Assembly: GCA_016709445.1 (NCBI GenBank)
Contig: JADJMV010000006.1
Span: 1-64,000, forward strand
Reading direction: 5' to 3'
DNA: 64,000 bases
Origin: Phycisphaerales bacterium
GTDB taxonomy: Bacteria; Planctomycetota; Phycisphaerae; Phycisphaerales; UBA1924
Position 1 is the first letter of the stretch, and each line of letters opens with the position of its first letter. The notes under the pieces are model-generated. The model made no database searches. It saw nothing but the letters and a program-made list of their open reading frames with translations, and was not told the DNA's origin. This document shows, one piece after another, positions 28,082-37,290 of this stretch. The position numbers and the translations under genes are program-made.

Positions 28082-29062
28082 CGATGGATGGCAACAACGA
28101 GCTCAGGGTCTTCGCCGGACGCAACAGCCGCGGGCTCGCCGAGCGTGTCTGCGGACATCTCAAGAGGCCCATCGGCGAGGCCCGCACGGTGGTCTTCCCG
28201 GACGGCGAGCTGCTGGTGCGGCTGGAGGAGGACGTGCGGGGCGCGACTGCTTCGTCGTGATCTCGACGTGCTCGCCGGTCAACGACAACCTGGTCGAGCT
28301 GCTGATCTTCATCGACTGTCTGAAGCGGGCCAGCGCCCGGCGCGTGACCATTGTGACGCCCTACTTCGGGTACGGTCGTCAGGACCGCAAGGACAAGGGG
28401 CGCGTGCCGATCACGGCGAAGCTGGTCGCGAACCTCATCACGGCGGCCAAGGCCGATCGGGTGCTCGCGATCGACCTGCACGCCGCCCAGATCCAGGGGT
28501 TCTTTGACCTTCCGGTCGACCACCTCTCGGCGACGCCGGTCTTTTTCGACTACTTCCATTCGATCCGCGACCGTCTTGGCGATCTGTGCCTGGTGAGCCC
28601 GGACGTTGGGAACGTCAAGGTCGCCGAGGGGTTTGCCAACCTGCTGGGGGCGATCTGGCCATTATCAACAAGCGGCGCGTCTCCGGCACCGAGGTCGTCA
28701 CGGAGCACATCATCGGCTCGGTGAAGGGCAAGACCGTGCTGATGTTCGACGACATGATCTCCACCGGCGGCACGATCAGCGAGGCGGCCAAGCTGGTGAT
28801 CGAGCACGGGGCGACCGACGTGATCGCGGCCGCGACGCACGGCGTGCTCTGCGGGCCGGCGGTGCAGAAAATCGCCGCCAGCCCGATCTCGAGCCTGGTG
28901 GTGACGGACACCATCCCCGTGGACCACGACCGGCTCGCGCCGCTGGGCGAGAAGCTCAGGGTCCTTTCGGTGGGCGGGCTGCTCGGCGAGGCGATCCACC
29001 GCATCCATAACAACCTGTCGCTCAGCGCCCTGTTCGAGCGAACGGCGGGAACCAAGCGATAA
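28078..29062 (+). pseudogene. prs: Ribose-phosphate pyrophosphokinase (PRPP synthetase), frameshifted twice in this sequence
   Basis: Prs makes PRPP for nucleotide, His and Trp synthesis and is normally essential. The coding segments lie in three frames: residues 1-56 (ELRVFAGRNSRGLAERVCGH and ARTVVFPDGELLVRLEEDVRG) to 28241; then ISTCSPVNDNLVELLIFIDC, YFGYGRQDRKDKGRVPITAK and DLHAAQIQGFFDLPVDHLSA; then AIINKRRVSG, VLMFDDMISTGGTISEAAKL (PRPP loop) and LSLSALFER. Adding one G to the run at 28238-28241 and one to the run at 28646-28650 restores a single frame of about 328 residues with all catalytic motifs. Both sites are G-runs, so error in the sequence is the likely cause. The ATG overlaps the upstream stop (ATGA). 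Confidence 0.88.
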
Positions 29063-29143
29063 GCCCGCCCCGGTCCGGGGCGGGCAAGAAACCCAGAACG
29101 AAGCCAGGAATCACGCACGCACGACTCTTTGAGGAACCACGCC

Positions 29144-29794
29144 ATGCATGAGAACGCACCAGTCCTGAGCGCGAAACTTCGCGACCGTGTCGGATCGAGG
29201 TACAGCCAGCGCATCCGGAAGGCCGGCGGGCTGCCGGCCGTCGTCTATGGGCACGGCAAGGAGCCCGTGGCCATCTCCGTCGATGCCCGCGACGCGCTGC
29301 TCCACGTCCACAAGGGCGAGAAGGTCTACCAGATCCAGCTCGAGGGCGAGTCTGCGGCCCAGGTCGTCCTGCTCAAGGACCTCCAGTTCGATCACCTGGG
29401 CACCAACGTCGTCCACGCGGACTTCGCCCGCGTCGATCTGGACGAGCGCGTCCACGTGCGTGTGCCGATCCACCTCATCGGCGAGGCCATCGGGCTCAAG
29501 ACGGCCGGCGCGGTGCTCATGCACCCCAACAACGAGATCGAGATCGAGTGCCGCGTGGCGGACATGCCCGAGGGCATCGAGGTCGATGTCGCCGGCCTGG
29601 AGGCCGGCAAGATCATCCACGCCTCCGACCTCCAGCTGCCGCTGGCCGACATGAAGCTCGTCACCGAGGCCGGGGCGATCATCGCGCAGATCATCATCCA
29701 CACCCACCTCGAGGAGGCCGAGGCCGCCGCCGTGGCCGGGCAGTCCCAGCCCGAGGTGATCTCCGAGCGCAAGAAGGACGAGGCCGGAGCCTGA
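29144..29794 (+). CDS. rplY: 50S ribosomal protein L25/general stress protein Ctc
   Basis: A 216-residue two-domain L25 (TL5/Ctc type) that binds 5S rRNA. The N-terminal part has SQRIRKAGGLPAVVYGHGKE and the loop HVHKGEKVYQIQLEG; the C-terminal beta domain has VHVRVPIHLIGEAIGLKTAG and EIEIECRVADMPEGIEVDV. The acidic C-terminal tail (ERKKDEAGA) is disordered. ATG at 29144 with GAGGA upstream is used rather than an earlier in-frame codon at 29129. It lies between prs and pth, a widely conserved arrangement. Confidence 0.92.
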   Translation: MHENAPVLSAKLRDRVGSRYSQRIRKAGGLPAVVYGHGKEPVAISVDARDALLHVHKGEKVYQIQLEGESAAQVVLLKDLQFDHLGTNVVHADFARVDLDERVHVRVPIHLIGEAIGLKTAGAVLMHPNNEIEIECRVADMPEGIEVDVAGLEAGKIIHASDLQLPLADMKLVTEAGAIIAQIIIHTHLEEAEAAAVAGQSQPEVISERKKDEAGA

Positions 29795-29799
29795 CCCAC

Positions 29800-30432
29800 A
29801 TGAAGCTGATCGTCGGCCTCGGCAATCCCGGCAGCCAATACGCCAAGACCCGGCACAACGCCGGGTTCATGGTGGTCGATCGCCTCGTCGATCGGCACGC
29901 ACGCGGGACCGTTGTCAAGGCACGCTTCAGCGCCGACTGCGTCGAGGCCTCCATCGCCTCGCAGAAGTGTCTCCTCGTCAAGCCGGTGACCTACATGAAC
30001 CTCTCGGGCCAGTCGGTGCTCCAGGCCCTGCAGTTCTACAAGGTGCCCGTCGCCGATGTGCTCGTGCTCACCGACGACTTGGCCATCCCTGTCGGCTCGA
30101 TCCGGCTCCGTGCCGGCGGAGGGCCCGGCGGGCACAACGGGCTGGCCGACATCGAGCGCCGACTCGGCACCGGCGAGTATCCGCGCTGCCGCATCGGGAT
30201 CGGGCCCAAGCCGCCGATGTTCGATCAGGCGGCCTTCGTCCTCTCCCGGTTTGCCGAGGAAGAACTCGTCCCGCTCCGCTCGTCGGTCGAGGCCGCCGCG
30301 GACGCCACGGAGGCGTTTGTCGCCTCGGGCCTCACGACCGCCATGAACCGCTTCAACGCGAAGCTCAAACCAGAGTTGAAAGACCCCGAATCCAAGGACC
30401 CCCAGCCCGGGCAGGGCGGGGCCCAGAACTGA
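29800..30432 (+). CDS. pth: Peptidyl-tRNA hydrolase
   Basis: Recycles tRNA from peptidyl-tRNA released by stalled ribosomes. The 210-residue protein has LIVGLGNPGSQYAKTRHNAG (catalytic His), LVKPVTYMNLSGQSV, VLTDDLAIPVGSIRLR (catalytic Asp region) and GGGPGGHNGLADIERRLGT. The last about 20 residues (KLKPELKDPESKDPQPGQGG) are a charged tail beyond the usual end. It starts five bases after the rplY stop, so it is likely co-translated. Confidence 0.95.
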   Translation: MKLIVGLGNPGSQYAKTRHNAGFMVVDRLVDRHARGTVVKARFSADCVEASIASQKCLLVKPVTYMNLSGQSVLQALQFYKVPVADVLVLTDDLAIPVGSIRLRAGGGPGGHNGLADIERRLGTGEYPRCRIGIGPKPPMFDQAAFVLSRFAEEELVPLRSSVEAAADATEAFVASGLTTAMNRFNAKLKPELKDPESKDPQPGQGGAQN

Positions 30433-30439
30433 ACCCCGG

Positions 30440-30456
30440 CCGGCGCCGAACGCCGG
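30440..30456 (+). promoter_or_regulatory. Hairpin in the rpsF leader, possible S6:S18 regulatory site
   Basis: Arms CCGGCG and CGCCGG enclose the loop CCGAA, 20 bases upstream of the rpsF start. In many bacteria the S6:S18 complex represses its own mRNA by binding a leader structure with a conserved CCG. The resemblance is limited, and no pseudoknot or flanking stem could be verified by eye. Confidence 0.3.
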
Positions 30457-30476
30457 TCCAACGAAAGGCCGATCCC

Positions 30477-30905
30477 ATGTCCGAGACCAAAGCCCTGTAC
30501 GAGTCCATGTTCCTGATCAGCCAGGCCGAGGCCGCCGACCTCGGCAGCATCGTCTCCCATATCGAGGAGATCCTCCGGCGCGGCCACACCGAGATCGTCG
30601 GGATCCGCAAGTGGGACGAGCGCCGGCTTGCCTACGAGATCGACAAGCAGCGGCGCGGGTTCTACCTGCTATGCTACTTCCGGGCCCCGGCCGAGTCGCT
30701 CGCCCACATCGAGCGTGACTGCAACCTCTCCGAGCGGATCCTCCGAGTCATGATCCTCCGCGCCGACCACATCGGCGAGGCGGAACTGGCCGGGGTTGAC
30801 GATCGGACCGGCCTGGCCACCGAGGCCAAGCTCCGCGCCGCCCGGGCGGCCGAGGTCCGGCCCACCTCAGAGCCGGCCGCCGAGCAGCCCGCGGCCGCGG
30901 AGTGA
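30477..30905 (+). CDS. rpsF: 30S ribosomal protein S6
   Basis: A 142-residue S6: ALYESMFLISQAEAADLGSI, IRKWDERRLAYEIDKQRRGF and FYLLCYFRAPAESLAHIERD match the ferredoxin-like core, which ends near residue 97. The extra C-terminus is Ala/Glu-rich (EPAAEQPAAAE) and probably disordered. GAAAGG precedes ATG 30477. It heads an rpsF-ssb-rplI group. Confidence 0.92.
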   Translation: MSETKALYESMFLISQAEAADLGSIVSHIEEILRRGHTEIVGIRKWDERRLAYEIDKQRRGFYLLCYFRAPAESLAHIERDCNLSERILRVMILRADHIGEAELAGVDDRTGLATEAKLRAARAAEVRPTSEPAAEQPAAAE

Positions 30906-30999
30906 TCGACGCCCCGGTCTGGGAGATGCTATCCTTCCATGAACCGAACGAACGCGGCCCCTTCGTCGGGGGCTTGGCGACTATGCACCGGAGGAACTC

Positions 31000-31467
31000 A
31001 TGGCTGGGAATTTCAACAAGGTCCTGCTGATGGGCAACCTCACTCGCGACGTCGAGCTGAGATACACCCAGAACAACACGGCGATCGGGAAGTTCGGCCT
31101 GGCCGTCAACCGCCGTTTCTCCGTCGGTGAAGGGGCCTCCAGAGAGCAGCGCGAGGAGGTCACCTTCGTCGACTGCGAGGCGTGGGGCCGGGCCGCCGAG
31201 GTGATCAGCCAATACCTCCACAAGGGCAACCCCATTTTCATCGAGGGTCGGCTCAAGCTTGATCAATGGGAGGACAAGAACGGCGGGGGCAAGCGGTCCC
31301 GCCTGCTCGTGGTGGTCGAGAACTTCCAGTTCATCGGCGCCAAGGACGAGGGCGGTGGCGGTGGTGGGGCCCCCGCGGGCGGGCGCCGCACGGGCGGCGC
31401 TCCGGCCTCACGAGGGGCCGCCCAGTCCTATGACGAACTCCCCCCGGACGACGACATCCCGTTCTGA
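31000..31467 (+). CDS. ssb: Single-stranded DNA-binding protein
   Basis: A 155-residue SSB: the OB fold begins FNKVLLMGNLTRDVELRYTQ, continues with VTFVDCEAWGRAAEVISQYL and FIEGRLKLDQWEDKNGG, and is followed by a Gly-rich linker and the acidic tip DELPPDDDIPF that recruits repair and replication partners. GGAGG lies upstream of ATG 31000. It sits between rpsF and rplI as usual, but rpsR is not between them. Confidence 0.95.
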   Translation: MAGNFNKVLLMGNLTRDVELRYTQNNTAIGKFGLAVNRRFSVGEGASREQREEVTFVDCEAWGRAAEVISQYLHKGNPIFIEGRLKLDQWEDKNGGGKRSRLLVVVENFQFIGAKDEGGGGGGAPAGGRRTGGAPASRGAAQSYDELPPDDDIPF

Positions 31468-31607
31468 CGGCCGGTGGGCGGGCCTAGACTCGACCCCTCG
31501 CGGCGGCGTCGCCGCGGGGCGCCCGTTGGGGCCGACTCGAGACTCGGGCGGCTCCTCAACTTCCCACCCTCGCTCGGGGGTGGCCAAGGACAGCGAAAGG
31601 AACGATC

Positions 31608-32207
31608 ATGGCGACCAAGAATCTGCAACTGCTCCTCACCGAAAGCGTCGACAACCTCGGCATCGTCGGTGATGTCGTGACGGTGCGGGCGGGATATGCC
31701 CGCAACTTCCTCCTGCCCCGGGGCCTCGCGACCGAGCCGTCCGAGGGCAAGCTGGCGGCCCTGGCCGATAAGCGAGCCAAGGCCGAGGCCGCCCTTGAGG
31801 CTCTTACCGCTGAGCGTCGCAAGATGATCGGCAAGATGGAGGGCCTCGAGATCACCATCGAGCGGTCCTGCAATGACCTGGGCCACCTCTACGGCTCGGT
31901 GACGCAGCAGGATGTCTCGGCGGCGCTCGCCAAGGCGGGCTACACGGTCAAGCCTCGCGAGGTCCGTCTGCCGTTCACGATCAAGCGCGTCGACAGCTTT
32001 GATGTGCTCGTGAAGCTCGCTTCGGACATGGAGGCCAGCATCAAGCTCCACGTCAAGGCCGACCGTCACATCGACGAGGACGAGCGGGACGAGATGGAGT
32101 TCGACAACGAGGGCAACCTGATCGAACGCTCCCGGCGCGGGAACAAGGGCAGGTCCGAGGCCAAGCCCGCCGAGTCCGAGCCGGCGGCCGAGGCTCAGGA
32201 CGCCTGA
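31608..32207 (+). CDS. rplI: 50S ribosomal protein L9
   Basis: A 199-residue L9. The N-terminal domain has LLLTESVDNLGIVGDVVTV and VRAGYARNFLLPRGLATEPS; a connecting helix of about 40 residues follows; the C-terminal domain has HLYGSVTQQDVSAALAK and the R-x-x-LPFTIK region. A 45-residue acidic/basic tail extends beyond the normal end. Upstream, the 140-base gap after ssb has an imperfect GC hairpin around 31495-31519 but is too short for rpsR. A strong terminator follows. Confidence 0.92.
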   Translation: MATKNLQLLLTESVDNLGIVGDVVTVRAGYARNFLLPRGLATEPSEGKLAALADKRAKAEAALEALTAERRKMIGKMEGLEITIERSCNDLGHLYGSVTQQDVSAALAKAGYTVKPREVRLPFTIKRVDSFDVLVKLASDMEASIKLHVKADRHIDEDERDEMEFDNEGNLIERSRRGNKGRSEAKPAESEPAAEAQDA

Positions 32208-32264
32208 GCCGCGGATCGGCCGAGCCGGATCGCCGCCCCCTCCGCAAGCCAGCCCTCAAAGCAG

Positions 32265-32303
32265 AGCGACCCCCGAGGAGCACTCGGGGGTCGCTTTCGT
32301 TTG
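32265..32303 (+). terminator. Rho-independent terminator after rplI
   Basis: Arms AGCGACCCCCGAG and CTCGGGGGTCGCT (13 pairs) with loop GAGCA, then TTCGTTT. It closes the rpsF-ssb-rplI unit and may also work on the convergent minus-strand gene, although the T-tract on that side is weak. Confidence 0.88.
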
Positions 32304-32320
32304 CGGGGCCATCGGCGGCG

Positions 32321-34117
32321 TTACTTCTGCTTCTTGTCCAGCTTCAGCGGGTTGCCCATCTCGAAAACCACCTTGTTGCCGATGTTGAAGCTCTTGATCT
32401 GTGAGTTGAAGCTGCACAGGAAGAGGAGGGTGAGCTTCTGATCGCTTCGGCTGCTGCTCAGCACCACGTCCTTGTCGGCCAACTCCGACAGCCCACGGAT
32501 GGGCTGCCCCGGGGTGTAGCGGATATAGACCTTGTCGCGGTCCTGGTAGATCCAGCCGACGGCGTCGTAGGCGATCCCGTTGGTGTCGATGAGCTGGGGC
32601 GGCACGATCCGCTCCGCGGCGGCCATCGCCTGCCCGAGCAGGCTGCCGGGGCGCTCGCCGCTCACGTCCACCTGCACCATCACCACGCCGTCGTCGACCT
32701 GGAACTTGTCGATCATCAGCTTGCGGTCGATCGCACGCACGCCAAGAGCCTTGGGATCCCACTTCTCGTCGCCCTCGAGGATGTGGTTGCCCTCGCCGAT
32801 GCGCAGCCCCTTCTCGGTGCCCTTCTGGATCGTCAGGCGGCCGAGGGTGTTGGTGGGGCTGAGCCCCTTGTCGCGAGCCTCGTCCTCGGGGCTCTGGGGC
32901 CGCCCGGTGTTGGGGCCCTGGGCCTGGGATCCACCCTGCGGGGTCTTGCCGTAGTCCTTCGGGATCGGGGTCGAGCCTTCGATCAGGCTGCCATCTTCGA
33001 TCGCGCGGTCGCGTTCCGCGACGGTGTAGGTGACCTCGTCGGGCACCGGCCTCAACACCTGCCGGATGTTCTTCAGGTAGATCGCGATGGGCTGGTAGCT
33101 TTTGGGGACGGCGAATTCAAACGCCATGGGCCGGACGGCTGCTCCGGCGGAGGCCAGGCTGAAGTTGGGTGATTCGTAGAGGAAGCGGGCGAGCGAGGTC
33201 TCTGCGCCCTGCGGGTTGGCAACGGCCGCGATGGGGTGGAGGTCCAGACGCTTGCCGGTGGCGGCGTCCTCGGCGATCATCCAGACCTGACCGGCGGAGA
33301 TCGCGACAAAGCTCGAGCTGGGCTCGCGTAGGGAGGGCTTGATATCGAGCACCACGCCCTCGATGTAGGCGTTGGGGCCGACCGACTCGCCGTCCAGGAA
33401 CTTCACGGCCTGTGGGGTGTTGGCCCAGCGGTCCTGGTAGAGGTTCTCGCCATCGGCGGCGTCCACGCGGTAGCGGGCCAGCACGCCGTAGTCGGCGGGG
33501 CGGGCGGTGTTGCGTCCCAGCCCGCTGTCGGTCATGCGCATGACCTCGGCCGCGTGCCACGGCTCGGGCCGCCACCTGGCGAGGGGATTGGCGCTGGCGA
33601 ATGCGGCCTCGCTCGTCATGGCGTAGAGCTTGCCGACGATCTGGTCGGCGGGGATGAGCAGTTTGCCGCTTCGGACGAGCGATCCGCCCTCGACCTTGAT
33701 CGGCTGGTAGCCGAAGTCGGTGTTTTTGAACCGCATGGTGCCGATCGCGATCACGAGGATCCCGGCGGTGATCAGCCCGGAGATCGCGCCGCACACGCCC
33801 GCACCCACGACGTCGGCCGCGGGCACGGCGATGGCGTTGGCCGGCGCGAGCTTGTCGGTCGCGACGCGCAGGACGGCCAGGGACGCGCCGAAGGGCACGA
33901 CCAGTCCGATGGCCCACGCGCTGTACTCGATAAAGTCGAAGAACCCGCGGGTCGGCGCCTTGTTCAGGATGAGGTACGACAGCGGCTCCCAGAAGGCGAA
34001 GGCGATCGCGCCGGCAACGATCACGCACGCCATATGGAGCAGCGACGAGAAGAACTTCTTCAGCACGCCCGTATAGGCCATCGCCAGCACGACCACGATC
34101 ACCAGAATGTTCATCAT
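32321..34117 (-). CDS. CvpA-like membrane protein with large periplasmic domain
   Basis: A 598-residue protein. The N-terminal about 130 residues have four hydrophobic helices (NILVIVVVLAMAYTGVLKKF, LLHMACVIVAGAIAFAF, AIGLVVPFGASLAVLRV and VCGAISGLITAGILVIAIG), the pattern of the CvpA/colicin V production family. The rest is a soluble domain with no recognised family, containing a Pro/Gln/Gly-rich linker near residues 385-420 and ending MGNPLKLDKKQK. It follows the GspE-like gene by 24 bases with AGGAG before the paired ATGs, so the three genes pilT, GspE-like and this one look like one operon. Its role in that context is unknown. Confidence 0.7.
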   Translation of the reverse strand: MMNILVIVVVLAMAYTGVLKKFFSSLLHMACVIVAGAIAFAFWEPLSYLILNKAPTRGFFDFIEYSAWAIGLVVPFGASLAVLRVATDKLAPANAIAVPAADVVGAGVCGAISGLITAGILVIAIGTMRFKNTDFGYQPIKVEGGSLVRSGKLLIPADQIVGKLYAMTSEAAFASANPLARWRPEPWHAAEVMRMTDSGLGRNTARPADYGVLARYRVDAADGENLYQDRWANTPQAVKFLDGESVGPNAYIEGVVLDIKPSLREPSSSFVAISAGQVWMIAEDAATGKRLDLHPIAAVANPQGAETSLARFLYESPNFSLASAGAAVRPMAFEFAVPKSYQPIAIYLKNIRQVLRPVPDEVTYTVAERDRAIEDGSLIEGSTPIPKDYGKTPQGGSQAQGPNTGRPQSPEDEARDKGLSPTNTLGRLTIQKGTEKGLRIGEGNHILEGDEKWDPKALGVRAIDRKLMIDKFQVDDGVVMVQVDVSGERPGSLLGQAMAAAERIVPPQLIDTNGIAYDAVGWIYQDRDKVYIRYTPGQPIRGLSELADKDVVLSSSRSDQKLTLLFLCSFNSQIKSFNIGNKVVFEMGNPLKLDKKQK

Positions 34118-34141
34118 GGCTTCGTCTCCTGTCCCCTGTGC

Positions 34142-35850
34142 TCAGGCGCCCGCCGGGGCGGCCTGCTTGGCGGTCTCGGTCGCGGTCACCCGCATGATCT
34201 CTTCGATGCTCGTGATCCCCTCGACGGCCTTGAGCAGGGCCGCCTGCTGGAGGGTCGGCAGCCCCTGCTTGCGGAACTCGGCGCGGAGTGCGGCGAGGTT
34301 GCCGCTCTTGATGAGTTCCCGCTCGGCGGGGCCGATGGGGAACACCTCGAAGATGCCCACCTGGCCGATGTAGCCCCCGCCGGCGCAGATCGGGCAGGTT
34401 TCGGGCTTGTTCTTGATCAGCACCTGCCCGCCCTTCTTGAAGAGCTGCGGCACCTTGTCGGCGGGCAGGCCCAGCTTCTTGAGCATGTCGGGCGAGGGTG
34501 TGTATCCGACGCGGCAGTTGTTGCACAGCTTGCGGACCAGGCGCCCGGCGACGACGCCGTGCAGGCAGTCCCCCGCGGTCGCCAGATCGCCGACGGCCTT
34601 GCACCACGTCTGGATCGCCGAGAGCCCCCCCGAAGAGCGGAGGAGAACGTACTGCCGGGTCCGCTCCTGGTCGGCGCGGGCGATCTCCTTGGCGGTGGGG
34701 GAGTCGGGCAGTTCGGCGATGCCTACGACATCGGGATCACGACGCAGGATGGAACGCACGAGCGTCGAGTGCTCGGCGCCCTCTTTGGTCGGATCGAAGG
34801 TGTTCTGTCGGACGCCCTCGACCTGGTCCTGGGGGTCGAGCTCGATGGTCTGGACATTCTGGGTGTACGCGTCGTGCTGTCTGACCATCGCGTAGAGCAG
34901 CGTCGTCCCCCCGGCGTCGGCCGGGGCGGCGATGAGCACGACGCCGACCGCGTCCTCCACGATCCGCTTGACGGCCGCCACCTGGGGATCGAGGAATCCC
35001 ATCGCGTCGAACTTGCGGCGCACCGCCAGATCCGGGTCGATCAGCAGCGTCATGAGCATGCCGGACTGGCCGCCGGCCGTCGTCAGCTTCAGTTTGTGCT
35101 TGGTCTCACCGTGCACGATCTTGAGTTGGCCGACCTGCTTGCGGCGGCGATCGGCGACGTCGAGCTTGGCGGCGGCCTTCCAGAAATCGATGAGCTTGAC
35201 GGCCTCGGCGGCGGGCAGCGTGGTGTCGGCGACGGGGACGCCGTCGACCAGGAACGAGACGCCATAGCCGCTTTCCTTGCCGGTCGGCCGGACCACGACC
35301 TCGGAGGCGCGGGCGGCCTTGCCCCGGAGCAGGAGCCCTCGGCGGCGACGCGCAGGGCGAATTCGGCGGTTTCCTTCGGGGGCACGTCGGTGATGGCACC
35401 ATCGTCGGCGCGGATCTGCAGCTCGGCCTGCCCGGCCTGCTTGGCGGCATGCTTGTTCGCCCGAGCCTCGGCGACCTGTGACATATCGAGCAGCTTGACC
35501 TTGTGGTCCTCGGGGACGCGTTCGTCCTTGTTTGCGATGACGGGATAGGCCGCGACGCTGATCCCGAGGATGGCCAGCTCTGCGCCGAGGCCGGCGATCA
35601 GGCCCAGGAATCCGTGCACGGGGATCAGCACGCCCACAAGGAACGCGATGAGGCCGATGAAGAGGTGGAACGAGTTCCACTTCTGCGGCTCCAGGTGGAA
35701 TCGCGTGGCGTGCTTGTCGTAGTTCGAGGAGATCAGCCACGCCCACGCGGTGAGGGGCAGCAGAAAGAGCACCGGCTTCCACGGCGAAACCAGCACGAAC
35801 GCATCCTGAGCCAATGTCAGCGGCATGCTCGCCCCCAGCGTTTGTTCCAT
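34142..35850 (-). pseudogene. Membrane-anchored GspE/PilB-like protein with degenerate P-loop, frameshifted once in this sequence
   Basis: The N-terminus has three transmembrane helices (PVLFLLPLTAWAWLIS, FHLFIGLIAFLVGVLIPV and LIAGLGAELAILGISVAAYP), unusual for a secretion ATPase. The GspE core follows: a Walker A-position sequence LIAAPADAGGTTLLYAMV lacking the lysine of GxxGxGKT, an altered Asp box (TIELDPQDQVEG), a Walker B-like DPDVVGIAELPDSPTA, and an intact zinc module (CNNC, then CPIC with GGYIGQVGIFEV). The frame breaks at the GGG run 35336-35338; one added G joins ALRVAAEG to LLLRGKAARASEVVV, giving about 569 residues from ATG 35850. ATG 35826 is also possible. It lies between pilT and the CvpA-like gene. 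It probably does not hydrolyse ATP. Confidence 0.78.
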
Positions 35851-35934
35851 GGCAGGCATCAACGGCAATTCATCCCGTCTCGTGCGCCCGCGCGGCGGTC
35901 CTCGCCGGGCGGGGGGTGATCGTCATGCCGGGCC

Positions 35935-37092
35935 TCAGCCCAGCTTCTTCAGCCTCATCATGAGCTCGTCCACGTTCGGGGAGGCGTCGATCGCCGTCCG
36001 CATGTGGATGTATTCCTTCTCGACCAGCTCGACCAGGGACAGGTTGAAGTCCTTCATGCCCGACTGGATGGCCTCGATCGAGTTGATGTACTCGCGCAGC
36101 TCGCCCTCGCGCCCCTCGAGGATGTGCTTCTGCACGACCGTGTTGTTGACCAGGATCTCGATCGCCGGGATGCGGTGGATGTTCTCGTGCAGCGTCGGCA
36201 GCAGCTTCTGGTAGACGAACGCCCGCATCTGGTAGGCGAGGATCTTCCGCACGCCCTCGACCTCGTCCTGCTCGAAGAGGCCGTAGATGCGGCTGAAGGT
36301 CTGGGTGGTCGAGCTGGCGTGGATCGTCCCGTAGACGAGGTGCCCGGTCTCGGCGGCCATGAGCGCGGCCTCGAACGTCTCGTTGTCGCGCATCTCGCCG
36401 ACGAGCACGATGTCGGGGTTCTCACGGACGAGGGCGCGGAGGGCGATCTTGAAGTCGAGGCAGTCGATGCCGATCTCACGCTGGTTGATGGTCGCCTTCG
36501 CGTCGTTGAAGATGTACTCGATCGGGTCCTCGATCGTCACGATGTGCACGGGCTTGCGCTCGTTCACGTACTGCAGCATCGAGGCGATCGTGGTCGACTT
36601 GCCCGATCCCGTCACGCCGCAGAGCAGCACGATGCCCTGGGGCTGCATCGCGATGTCCGCCATGATCGGCGGCAGGTACAGGCCCTCGAAGGGGAGGATG
36701 TTGCTCGTGATGCGCCGGGCCGCGATCGAGAGCTTCCCGCGGGCCATGAACAGATTCACGCGGTAGCGGGTGTTGTCGTCGAAGTCGTAGGCGAAGTCCG
36801 CCGAGCCGAACTTGTGGAGGTCCTCGAGCTGCTCGGGGCTCATGATGGCGCGGGCGATCTGCCAGAACTCGTCCTCGGTGACCGCGGGTGTGTCGAGGGG
36901 CTTGAGCGCCCCGCGCAGCCGGATCTTCGGCGGCTGGCCCGTCTTCATGATCAGGTCGGACGCGGAGAACTTGATCGTCGCCTGGAGGAACTTGCCCCAC
37001 CGCGTCTCGAACGGGTCGCTCTTCTTCTTCGATGGGAGCACCACGTGTCCGACATGGCCCGCGTCGGTATGCACTTCCGTATCGACCGTCAT
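35935..37092 (-). CDS. pilT: Type IV pilus retraction ATPase PilT-like
   Basis: A 385-residue GspE/PilT-family hexameric ATPase. The N-terminal PAS-like domain has SASDLIMKTGQPPKIRLRG. The motor has GIVLLCGVTGSGKSTTIASM (Walker A), IVTIEDPIEYIFNDAKATIN (Asp box), ALVRENPDIVLVGEMRDNET (Walker B) and ETGHLVYGTIHASSTTQTF (His box). The canonical AIRNLIRE retraction motif is not present as such, so it may be a PilT/PilU-like variant. ATG 37092 follows AGGAG. The operon partner is a degenerate GspE-like protein; no pilins or pilQ are nearby, so whether it drives pili or another machine is open. Confidence 0.88.
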   Translation of the reverse strand: MTVDTEVHTDAGHVGHVVLPSKKKSDPFETRWGKFLQATIKFSASDLIMKTGQPPKIRLRGALKPLDTPAVTEDEFWQIARAIMSPEQLEDLHKFGSADFAYDFDDNTRYRVNLFMARGKLSIAARRITSNILPFEGLYLPPIMADIAMQPQGIVLLCGVTGSGKSTTIASMLQYVNERKPVHIVTIEDPIEYIFNDAKATINQREIGIDCLDFKIALRALVRENPDIVLVGEMRDNETFEAALMAAETGHLVYGTIHASSTTQTFSRIYGLFEQDEVEGVRKILAYQMRAFVYQKLLPTLHENIHRIPAIEILVNNTVVQKHILEGREGELREYINSIEAIQSGMKDFNLSLVELVEKEYIHMRTAIDASPNVDELMMRLKKLG

Positions 37093-37290
37093 CTGTCGTC
37101 CACTCCTGCTCCGGCGACCTTGGGGACCGAGCCGCCCCGACGCTGGCGCCCAGCGGGCCGGGGCGGAAAGCCTAGCAACTCCGGGGCCTTCGTGACGAGC
37201 GCGCAACAAGCGCCGCCGCCGCGCGGCCCCGATCCCACCCATTCGCAGGGCGCGGTCCCGGGTTCCCCGGAGCCTCCGCGGGCGGGACCC

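Noticed and set aside
28200..28700. Programmed frameshifting in prs
   Set aside because: No slippery heptamer plus stimulatory structure is apparent, both sites are plain G-runs, and other genes show the same kind of single-base change.
29063..29087. Hairpin GCCCGCCCCGG/CGGGGCGGGC after prs taken as terminator
   Set aside because: No T-run follows on the plus strand and rplY continues the cluster; the minus side has only TTA.
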